In this document: piece after piece, positions 38,401 through 50,400 of the stretch
Position numbering within the stretch: the stretch's first letter is position 1
How the letters are laid out: each line of letters begins with the position of its first letter
Assembly (NCBI GenBank): GCA_963989385.1
Contig: OZ022502.1
Location: forward strand, 48,477,454-48,541,453
Length of the DNA stretch: 64,000 nt
Origin: Ctena decussata
Lineage: Eukaryota; Mollusca; Bivalvia; Lucinida; Lucinidae
Direction: 5' to 3'
Notes under the pieces: generated by a model
Database searches by the model: none
What the model saw: the letters and a program-made list of their open reading frames with translations, nothing else
Told to the model about the DNA's origin: nothing
Program-made: the position numbers and the translations under genes

Positions 38401-41400
38401 CACACATAAAGTAAATTAAAATCACATTATTTTTAAGGACTTTCAAAAATTTATGATTTATTGCAAATTATTACCTACATTTTAAAACAACGCATAGAAT
38501 AAGTAATAATAATAAAAAATAATTCAATACATATTAGACACTGAGGAAGTTGGATTTATTTGAATTGAAGTTAAAAAAGATAACTTTTAATGCCTTTCTG
38601 TTTCTTTTCTTTTAAGGATGAAAGTTTTCTTTGGTAACAGTTTAATTACTACTTTATCACCTTGTGAATATTTTATTTAATCCCGGACTTCCTTGCGTTG
38701 ATTATAGGTGACTTCCAAAATCTGTCAGTAGCCACACATTTAATCATAGTTGACTTTCAAAAAAAAAAGAAAAAAAGAAGAAATCTTTTATAGGTAGGCA
38801 TTATAAAATGAATATGTTCATAAAGTGACAAAATTAATAGGTGTTAACTGAAAGAATATATTATTTAAGATGCAACATGAATGATTATAGGTGACATATA
38901 AAAGCTGTACAGGACTACTGCTATTGTGCAAGAGGTTGGGTGACTATCCTTGGCCAGGATGATTCATTTCAGGCTCAGTTCAGTGTCTGAGTCTCATGTT
39001 CCTGGGTTTGTGAGTCTCATTTGCTGCGCGTATGTAGGCTTCATACTAATATGTCATCTTCAATCAGCTTGCAAAATTCTGTTTTAGATATTAGAAAAAT
39101 AAGAAGATAGTAAAAATCTTAAAATCCTCTAATCAATTACATGAAACTGTGGTCTCATTAATAAATATGAGCTGCAGCTATGGCTTCATCTGCTTAGCAG
39201 TAATATGTGACATCTGGTTTAGAATGCCAAAATTATACTTTGAAAGAAAAAAGGTATGGTGTTTAACAGAAATGTGCATATAAACAAAAAAAAATAATAA
39301 ATGGGTAAAATGTATAATGAGAAATATATATACTGTAAGCAGCAAATATTTTATAGCTACCTAACAAAGAGAAAAGTTGATGTAAATATGTAAATAGGAC
39401 TAATGAGAAACATAAATTTGATTTTATATTGTTGTTTATTTTCCCTTTGTTATTTAGCCATTAAACAAAAGAACATTATTGTTCTGGTTGGAGCCATGAG
39501 CCACACTCTCCTGCTAATTTTCTATTTCAAAGGGTCTAGCTAACCTATCATAGTGTCTAGATATAGTAAATATAATAATTGCTTTTCAGTCAAAATAGAT
39601 AATGGCGTCTGAATTACATTTCTGCTGGAAATAAAATACACTAGAAAAATAAGATATAGTGGATCAGTAAGAAATTGTGAGAGGTAGGCGTGCATTAAAG
39701 ATAATTGTATTTTCACGTTGTTGTTAATACTAATGGAGATGTCACCGTTCACTAGTAAAATAAATGGTACCATAGATATATGGAAATTAACTGATTGGAA
39801 GCATAAAATAATATTATTAATATATCAGAAATGACAACACTAGATTAGCTGGAATCTTGATGGAATGAAATTTGCTTATATAATTCATAAGAATTATTGC
39901 AGGACAATGAAGACCTAGTCACTGAATTTTAAACTAATTATGTTTTTGATGAGGACATCAAAATTTCAATCCAGGGAAAATTATAAGAATGATATTTTGG
40001 GTCTATTTTATAATTCTTCAATTTGATATAATTTTTATGTAAACTACTGCATTTGGAAATGCTTTTAATAAGTATCTTGCCTTAAGAATTTTCTCAAGGA
40101 AAATAGGTGTAAAATCAACATAACTACTGACAGAGAGATCTTTAATATGTAGTAATATTGCATAGTTACAGCATGTTGGGCATGTAGGCTAATTTAAAAT
40201 CATAAAACTGTCCAAATTATTTGATAGTATCTCTTAGTAAATTAAAATTACATGTAACCATTTTAACTTCCTTAAACGTGGTAATTCACATTTATTTAGG
40301 GCTATTTCGATTGGTCAGTTTTAACATTTCCATTTCCTAATCAAAACACATCTTTGAGTTTTTGATCAGTTAAGATTTAGTTTTCAAAGAGAAAGGTTTA
40401 TTTACTGATATATAAAATAACAAAAACAAAATGTGACCTTAGAAACCAGTTAAAGAAAGTCAGGGGTCTATTAGGCCCCTGATCCCAAAATGGACTTAGG
40501 TGTGATACTGGACAAGTTACTGATATTATGACTTTGTACTTATGCTGCATAAACAAAATGAAAGAAGCACAAAAATAAAATACAAAGAAATGACATTCTG
40601 GACTTTTGTCTCACTTGACGTTTTACTTACTGGGACTTCCAAAATAAAGACAAAGACAAAAAATAACAAAAAGAAGAAACAACAAAACAACAAAAACACA
40701 AAAATATCCATTATGACACATCTCACTATCTAATGATGTCATTAGTTTTGAACAACTGGGCTCAGCTGTGGAAATTTCCCATAATACAGGTATATGAGAT
40801 ACCTTGACTATCATAAATCATAAACTGGAAACTTTGGAGTATTTGTGAATCATCATATACTCAACCATCCCCATACTATGGTGACCTATGTGAGCCGCGA
40901 CATGACAAAACCAACAAAGTGGCATGTGTGCTCAGTGAAGACTCAGATCAGCCTCAGCCTGGGCATCCGCCCGTTCCGATCAGAGACTTCCCTTATCGCA
41001 TAAGGCTAGCTCAGACCCTAAGCTACCCTTAAAGCACACAGCATAGACTATGATCAGACTGGGCGGCTACCCAGGCTGATCAGAGTCTTCCTGGGTGCAC
41101 ATGCCACTTTGTTGGTTTTGTCGTGTGGCGGCTCATGTATAACCTTCACATGTGCCTATTGCATTCTTTGGCTATAAGACAAGGAATTCCCCTTTTAAAA
41201 TCAAGTGTTGTGTAATTCAGCTATAAGATGAAATTTTCTCTTCCAAAACAACACCAAATCCCAAAAATCTCGAATCCATTTTTAAGATGGATCTGGATTT
41301 TTGGGTCTGTTTTGGAACAGGAAAACAACATCTCACATCCAAAAATATAGTCCTCATTCTATCAATAACATGTGTAAGAGGATGCACATTTACTGGGAGT

Positions 41401-44400
41401 ATTTCAGAGAATTCCTAGGCAAGTATATTTTTGACACCATCATAGACATGGTAGCCAGTTTTCAAAGACATAATCAAAACAGTGCCTCTGCCATTCATTC
41501 ACATCAACTACACAAACAAATTGAAGACTGTTGCTAGACTGCATGAGTTGTTTGAGTTGTGACAATTTGGAAAATGTTAAGTCATCTTTTTGTGTGATGC
41601 AAGTCATATGAGTCATGTCATGCAACTTCCAATAATGTGGCAGTTTTGTCATGTCTATCTATCTCTCGATACTGAGACGATCATGTGATATTCAGATCAT
41701 CCTTAAAATTAAATAGGTCTATATAGGCCTCACTGTTGGCTGTATGGTCAATTCTGTAGATGGCTGATGTGACAAGTGAAGGCTCTGATCAGACTGCACT
41801 CATATGCAGTCTGATCAGAGCCTTTGCTTATCACCAATATCACATAGTTTGAAATCACATGATGTGGCTCACTTCAATGTGGTTTCCAGTGCGAACGCTC
41901 ATGTTTATAACAATTGTCAATCTAAACTATTTCACTCACTAACTACATGTATGACCCAGTATGCTAACATAGCTAAAGCAGATATGCACAGCACTATTGA
42001 AGTAGCTTTTACGACTATCTATTCATAATACCTGGCTATACGTCTGAAAATCGCACGGAAAAAATTGAATATTCACACACATGAAAATGAAATAACATGA
42101 ACATATAACAAGACCTGTCTGCATACACGACAGAATGCCTGACAGTGCCTTGCCCATTACATAAAAACTTTAACATAAAACTTTGACATTTTGCTAACCC
42201 CCTGCCACTGCTAAAGCTGATGCTGGGCATCTAAGAATTAGAAAGTGACCAAATTAAAGTCATAACTTCTAACCCATTAGAAGTGAAAGCCGAGAATTTT
42301 GAAAACAAAGAAGACTGCTCTAATGCAGTACTAAATAACAAATACTTCTTAAGGAGAATGGATACACTTTCAGGGAAAACAACTCTGCCCCTGGAAGAAA
42401 TTCTTTCCATTAAGAGTTGACCCATCCCATTTTATAAGGCTTCTTTATCCAGGGAAACAAACCAAAAGTCACAAAAGTTGTTTCCCTTTGTAAAAATGGC
42501 AGAAAAAATGCTGGTGTACCCATAGACCTTGATAATCAAAGACAACTGATGAACATGCTTTACTACCTTCCCTCTATAGTACCGCATAAGCCACTGTAAA
42601 ATTGATATGAAGCCACTGAACATTTTACCTCAAAAGCAAAAAGCTGCGAAAATCTTAAGACCAAATAAATAAATTAAAAATTCTAAGGCCAAACAAATAT
42701 GTGTGTTTATGGTACATTAACTCATACTAAATTTCCTAGTAAAACCTAAGAATTTTTTTCAGGTTTCCTGGAAAATAAATTCTTAAGCATTTTTAGAGAA
42801 TTCTCTACTTTCTGTTTCTGTACAAAAATAAATAAACAATTATGACTGATTGATTGATTTGATGCTTAACGTCCGCGGTAAACAGCTATGGTCATGTCGG
42901 GACGGCCAGTTAACCTAACCACACTATTCCTGGGCAGGCTTAGACCGCCTTAGTGGTTAACCAGTACTAAGTGCACATACTTTCGCCAGTAACTGACAAC
43001 TGCCCTTCTTGAATCAGCGGAAGGAGAAAGAAAGTTAGTATGTGGCCAGACCAGGTTTCGAACCCAGGACCTCTGACTTATGAGTCAGGTGCCCTACCGA
43101 TTGTGCTACGCGGCCCGGCTAAAGCTGTTCCTTGCCTACCTACAATTTTTAGACCTGTTACCCTAAAACACCCATATTTCTTTTATTTGGCCTTATCACT
43201 GGGACAAATAGTGCCATTTCAGATCAGGCTTCTTCTAAAGTAATCCTCTACTATTTCCTATTCCACAAACACATTCAAAGCTTAAAGTGATAAAAACGAA
43301 AAAAGTTGAGCCGCCTCATCTGGCCCCAAGGTTATAAAACTTTTCATGCTCAACTCAGCTGAGCATGAAAGGACCTGGTATGATAAGGGCCATTTTTGGC
43401 CCCCACTCAAATTCTCTGAAAATTGCATGGTTTCTATTGTTTATCATTTGAGCGTATGGGAACAAATAGAAATAATATGTTTCACTTTTGTTAATTCTCA
43501 GAATAACATGATTTCTGACATGATTTCTGACATGCCTATGTTGGTTCAATAATATGAAGGAAAATTGCAAGAAAAACTGAGTTTAATCATTTTTCCTTTA
43601 AAGAAATAAGTCATTTATAATAGCCTTTGAAAGCTCTTGATAATAGGCCTTTGATGAAATGCTTATACGTTGGGTACCACTGCTAATTACCTGTGCACTG
43701 CACAAGGCCTGTCAAGGTACCCCACCCACACAAGTTTGCAAGTCAAGAGATGCTAATCAAAAAATTCCAACAGATTAAAATAAAATGTGTACCAAATTAT
43801 TCCTTGTGTTCTAACTAAGAAAATGAATACCCACACCATATGTTTATTTTGTCGATGAGCGGAGATATGGACGTTTTTGTGTTGAGAAAACAGGGAAAAT
43901 GTTCCGAACGCTGCCAGTTTGGTAAAAAAAATTTAAAAATAAACATTGAGCCCGGTCTCCAGCACATTTAATATTTCCATGGCTTGTAAATATATCAAAA
44001 TTGTGTCCGCATATAAAATATAAAATGTGCTGGAGGCCGGGCTCATATATTTTGAAAGCCCCAAAGGCTACCAAATTCGTCTTTTTCGTCAGAATCCGCT
44101 GGGGGTATGGGTATGTTCAAGATTAAAAACACAAATATTTTATGCAAGAACTGGTTGATTTTGTATTTGCTGTTACATTCAAGGTTAGAACTTTCCTATG
44201 AATGCATTTTAGTTATCGAAATAGACCTTTTGAAAAATGAGTTTTTTGGGGGCCAAATATGGGCCTTATCATACCAGGTCCTTTTACTTTCTAATAAATA
44301 GCAAACTATTGATAAGTACAGTTGTTTTCTTGCTCACTTTAGCTGAGTATGAAATTTTCTCCGCTTATGAATATGAAAATGCCAACGTTTGTTGGCATTT

Positions 44401-47400
44401 TCATATTTATCAGCAGAGAAAATTTCATGCTCAGCTGAGTTGAGCATGAAAAAAGTTTTATAACCTCGGGGCCTGGATATACACACACTGCCCTCTCTTC
44501 TTTCGATTCTCAATATCATAAAGCTTGGACAGAACAGTTTTATAAACCTAACAGACATAAATTTTGTTGTCTGCTTTTATGGAATTTTAAGGCATAAAAG
44601 ACATGTCCTACAAGGACAAATTGATATTGTACAGATCCAATGAAACAAGATTGAATTAAATCAATCAGCAGGATATTAGTAAAGATGTCCGATATAAAGC
44701 ATTAATGATGTATGTGGTTATAGTCAGAATATTCAGTATGTATCTAGCAGAAGGAAGAAATTTATGGGCTTAAACAGCAGAATTTCTTTCTGTATTATAG
44801 ACGTCATTGATATTTTTATTATAAAGTCTAGGGAAAAGGGCTACCACATTTATACCCTGAAATTCGCTTTTACCACCAAACTGATTCCCCGCTCCCACAC
44901 ACAAAACAAACATTTCATATCAGGTAAACACATATGAGCCATGACACAAGAAAACCAACAATGTGGTTGTGCACCCAGCGCAGACTCAGATCAGCCTGGG
45001 CATCTGCCCAGTCTGATCAGAGTCTTCGCTGTCTGCGTGGAGGTAGCTTAGACCCTTAGCTACCCTTTGAGCACTTACCGAAGAGTCTGGTCAAATTGGG
45101 AGGATGCCCAGGTTGATCTGAGTCTGCCCTGGGCGCACAACCACGTTGGTTTTGTCGTATTGCGGCTCATATGTGCCATATGCTTAATCTGAAGTTTGTT
45201 GCAGCATGCAAAGCGCTGCTTGCTATTATTTTTGCAGAGACAATTAGACAATTGAAAATATTAAGACATTATGTTAAGATGCTTGATGACAGTGACTTTC
45301 TTACTTTATAAAGCCCGAAACAGATACTTACGTTCTAAGAGAGTGAGGTATATTTATGGGGAATGCTCCTCCAGGCCAGCCTTGAGCCGAGAACCATCTC
45401 TGTACCGCTAACAGCACCTCCATATGGAAGATCCCCTCTTCTGAATCCTCATCGGGAAACATGGCTGACCCCAGAGACCTTGACGCTAGGTCCTGGTTTT
45501 GTCGTGACATCACATAGTCTGAACCAGAAGGAGGCTTGTTCATGGCACCATCACGGACATTGGGTGTGCTCCGGTCTGTTGAGTCTAAACACAATATAAA
45601 ATGAGGAATAGAATGTGAAATGTGAAATAACAACGGTAAAGTTGGATACACTGAAAACCCAGAGCAGTCATCTGCATCTAATTAGGGTTATAAGGTATTG
45701 AGAATACTTTCAGGGGCAACAACTCAGCCTTTTTCATTTTTTTGCTTCCTTTTTCAATGGGAATCAACTAGTAATTGTTATGAATATGGTGTTTAAGTTG
45801 GTGTAAATATTTTCTTTTACCATGATTTTGCAGTTTTTAGATGTTTACTAGGTTTGAAATAAACAAGTTGTTTACATTGTACTTTAGAACATTCTGGAAT
45901 AACTATTTTTAGTACTGAGAAAATATTAGACCTTTCTGTTGTAAACATTAAGAATCTTCTGGTATGAAATTATGTCAGAATTGAGTACTTTTTGGTAAGA
46001 TCTATTTTTGGTTAGTTCCGGAATGTTCCTAGATATTATATAAAGAGGACAGATTTTCATTTAGATCATCTTTGTATGAAAACTTTCACCAGTCTATAGT
46101 AAAATAAGTTATACTGGAATTTAAATATATTGGATTTGGAAATATTCATGTGCTCATACATACTTTATCTTCTGGGATCAGAAATTATTAAAGGACTTGT
46201 GTTTTAAATTCTGAGGGACATTCAGACTAAAATAAGGTATCGTTAATTACATATTTTCTTGATTAATTAATGACTGTTTTATTTTGATGTACAAGTAAAT
46301 AAATTTTGTTAAGTTTAAAAACAGGCTTGTTGCTGGTTTACTTCCATCTTTTTTGTTACCACTGCCAGGTCGTAACATAATGGAATGAATTTGTTCCAAA
46401 AGGAGCAAATTCTTTCCTTTAAGAAAAGATTCCTTTTTTGGAAGGGTTTCATCAGCCATGGATGCAAAGAAGAAGTTATGAAAGTTGTTTTCCTTTGACT
46501 AGATGGCAGAAAACAAATGGTGGTGTACCCATACACCTTTATTGATTAGATGGTTAAAGACCATACTCGACTAAACTGGGTCTGCTATTTTCATTTCCTT
46601 GATGATTTCTTTGCTTTAAGAGGATCTTCTTTAAGAATTTATTTTGTGTGAAATGGTCTTTACAGTTCTACTTACCTGTGCCACTGGCTGATGACTCGTA
46701 ACTTGAAGATGACACCTGGAAGTTGGAGCTTGTAGCACTGGTACTCGGTCTACTGCTGTGTTGGGGTGTCTGACAGGGAACAAATACTGCCTCACCAGCA
46801 TGGGGAAGGTTTTCCTTTGATATTGTTTTATGACCTTTTGGTGAGCCACCCTGTTAATGTAAAGAACAAAATATACATGTAATATATTTGTACAAATGTT
46901 CACAGTGTATTTAGTGATTCTGCCTACCAATGGAAGCTGACGGCATGTACAGTCATGCCACAGAAATGGATTAACCATGAAAACAACAAAAAGTTTTAAT
47001 GTGTAAAGAACTACAGAGCATGCAGTCTAAGTATTATGATAAGTTAACTTTTAAACAAAGTGTAATTCACATTTGCTTTCCCATATATTTCTTCAGAACA
47101 GCCTGACTGGCACATCTGTGTTTGAATGGCAGGTCTGCCATGCCATCAATGTTGTTGTTGTTGTATATTTTTCACCATCTTAGATGCATAGTCTTTTAGC
47201 CTTACTTCCTATCCAATAAGATTTAATGAATTACATACTGCATCTGTTGTACCTATCAAGCAACAACAGGGAACCAGTTAATCTGAGAACAGTAGATCTC
47301 ACTCTTTAAGGTTACTCAAGCATTTCTGTCCAAATAAAGATATTTGTTTGACTGAATAGAGATCTTTGTTTCTGAATATAGTACAGATATTATTTTATAA

Positions 47401-50400
47401 CAGCAATACTTAATATCCTGACAAGAATAATTTACCTGTTCACAGACAATCTGATGATCAGTCCTATGCAAGGCTAGAAACGGGTAACAACTCATCAGGC
47501 AGTTATCAGCAGTAGCAGTGACTAGCAGAGGAAAGTTATCTCCACCTTCAAAGGAGAAGAGAACTGTCTCTGCAAAGGAGACTGGTTTAGGGCTGGAGAA
47601 GGTCACTTTGCAGTTGAGGCTGAATGGTTCTATCTGTCCCTCATCACCACAGCAGGCTTTTACTTCTGAAAAAAATACAGCAAATTCAGGCTTCATGATA
47701 TTTGCAGAGATCATTTTGGGCCATTGATTGATTTGTGGCTTAACGCCCACAGTAAACAGCTATGGTCATGTCGGGACAGTCAGTTAACCTAACCACACTA
47801 TTCCTGGGCAGGCTTAGACCTCCTAAGCGGTTAACCAGTACTAAGTGTACATACTTTCGCCAGTAACTGACAACTGCCCTTCTTGAATCAGCGGAAGGAG
47901 AAACGAAAGTATGTGGCCAGACCGGGTTTCGAACCCAGGACCTCTGACTTATGAGTCAGGTGCCCTTACGATTGCGCTACGCGGCCTGGCTCATTTTGGG
48001 CCAAGATTCTTAGTCTCCCAGTCTTATAAGGATTTGGCAAATGGGAAAAAATATCCCATACCAGAAGTTCACAACCAAAATTTCTTGTTGTTTTTTTAAA
48101 TAAATTTCTCACATCTTGACCAAACATTTTTATCATATTTGTACTAGCCAGAATAATCCCAACATTTGTTGTTTCGTATGTAAATTCTTGAGTAGATCTA
48201 GAGCATATAACTTTTATATACAAATTTGACTGCATTTCAACAATTCGGGAAGAGATTGCAGTGAATTTTGTCTCTGATTTTTTTTTCAAAATCAGTGCTG
48301 TACAGGAACACCCCAGGAACAAGTCCTGAATATAAAAGAAGAAAACTGATGACCAATGACCATATCTCTTCAAAGAAAGATAAAGCAAACTGACTATGTA
48401 TAATTATATTATTGCTACATATCACACTATCATTGATTTTGTGTCAAATATTAGCTTAACTAGTACAGAAAAGCAAGCAAATAACAAAATGGAAGACAAA
48501 GAACTGTCATACTGACCTTGACCTTCAGGGAATGAGATCTTCAATGGAGTAATTTTACTACCATCTTCACATTCGACTTCAGGAAGAACCACAGAAACCT
48601 TAGTATTTCTGGAATAAAGAGAAAAGCACATAAAAGTATTTTGTTTCAAGCAAAATTAATAAACAAGTTCATAATCATAAGGTAAATGGGTATACTTTCA
48701 GAATAAGCAACTTTATTCTGTTATTTTTTGCCCCCTTGTCAATGGGGAAAAAAAAAAGAATTTATTCCTTAAGAGAAACATTTTCTTCTGAAAGAGTACA
48801 TCCCATTACAAGAATATTTTTGTTGTCCATGGAAGCAAACAGGAAGTCACATGAGTGTTTTCTGCTGTGAAAGTGGCAGAAAAATATGGAGGTGTACACA
48901 TCAACCTCAATATTTACATTTGGAATGTAAATCCTTATAGGAACCTTAAAGTCTCAGTGAATATTAATCCATACAGCCTTTCCTTTTTTGTCAAATTGAT
49001 ATGCGTGTAATATAGTGAATGCAGCTTCATGAGTATTAATTTAGAGGGAGAAAAAAAAAAGGAACTACATATGTCCATATATTTTTTTTATTATACCACA
49101 AGGAAACAAAAAAACAAAACAAAAAAAAAAAAACATTTAGCTCTCAGTTGGTTTCTATGATGTATATTGCTACTTATTTCTATGTTATTTTATGAACTTC
49201 TAAAGCACAGTCACATTAGCTAAAATAGTAAATACAATTTGCCACTTACTCTTTGAATTGTGAAGCAAAGAGCGTAAACTCTGATGAAACTTCAGTGGCC
49301 AGTGGAACCGGGGTCAGGACTATTGCCAGAGGATCAAACCACAGTTTCGGGGCCTTCAGCTCAGCAATCACATGTAGGTACTGGTAGGGTTTTTCGTAGT
49401 TGTCATTCAGAATTACTGGGAATAGTCCTTCAAACTTTCCTGGATATTCTGTTTAAGAAAAAATGTTATTCATATAATTTTAAAGCAGGTTATCTATGCT
49501 GTAGCTGATATAAACTATAATAGCAGTGCAATACATCTAAACTTTAAAGCATTTGTAAATAATGTTTGAAACTGATGGATGGATGACTTGCAATTTTATA
49601 GCTCTTTCAACAACATGTCAGTCCTATTTAGCTAATGGAAGGGTAGTATTGAGAGAATAAGTGTAATGAAACACCATTAATGATTAAAAAGAATTCTGCC
49701 TCCTCGAGAGTTTGAACCAGGACCACCAGCTAAGCAGGCCATCACTTATCCCACTGAGATACTGTGGCTCCTGTATACCAACTGACCAATGTATCTAGTA
49801 ATGGTTTTAATTTAAGGATACTGTCTGTCAAGTATGGATTAAATTAAATGAGCCGTGACACGAGAAAACCAAAAAAAGTGGTTGTGCGCCCAGTGCAGAC
49901 TCAGATCAGCCTAGGCATCCACCCAGTCTGATCAGAGTCTTCGATGTCCGCATGGAGGTAGCTTAGACCCTTAGCTACCCTTTAAGCTCTAAGTGAAGAG
50001 TCTCATCAGACTGGGCGGATTCCCAGGCTGATCTAAGTCTGCACTGGGCGCACAACCACTTTGTTGGTTTTCTTGTGTCACGGCTCAAATATAATTTACC
50101 ACAAACAGAAGCTAGTTTTAAACTGTAATTGATCTACTTCTAATTTGTAAAGGATTATTTCTACAAAATAGGGAGTATGATGAATGGGTGCACATTCAGA
50201 AGAAACAATTGCCACTTTTATTTTTGCCTCCCTTCTTAATGTGGGGGTCAACTCTTAAAGAAAAGAATTTTCTCCTCCAGAGGCAAAGTCTTTCTTTTAA
50301 GAATAAACTCCATATTGTAAAGTTTCCTTGTCACAAAACTTGTCTCCCTTTGAAACAAGAATTCCATGTACTCTGGTATCTCGCCTATCAGCTCATTGTC

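Larger units (their letters stand above)
37115..40718 (+). mobile_element. Non-autonomous LTR-retrotransposon-like element, young
   Basis: Direct terminal repeats 37115-37852 and 39982-40718 flank 2.1 kb, and a 4-bp duplication CATC (37111-37114, 40719-40722) flanks the whole. It splits a P5 MITE, which fixes the boundaries. After the left repeat comes TTGGTGGAGAATCCGGG, a possible primer-binding site; before the right repeat is CCAGGGAAAAT, a weak polypurine tract. No gag/pol-like frame exists, so it is TRIM/LARD-like. Orientation is from these weak sites. Confidence 0.8.
36246..45331 (-). other. CFAP47: 9.1-kb intron between exons 20 and 21
   Basis: The largest intron seen. Bounded by exon 20's GTAAGTAT donor and exon 21's TTTTGAG acceptor. 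Filled with the LTR-like element, P1, P2, P3, P5 and P7 MITEs, a SINE and a nested TIR element. 36260-36920 and 41350-42330 hold nothing I can name apart from a small P8-like palindrome at 41765-41835. Confidence 0.85.

Noticed and set aside
46631..46978. 115-codon minus-strand frame overlapping exon 19
   Set aside because: Out of phase with exons 18 and 20; the in-phase reading (GGSPKGHKTISKE...) keeps the gene open.
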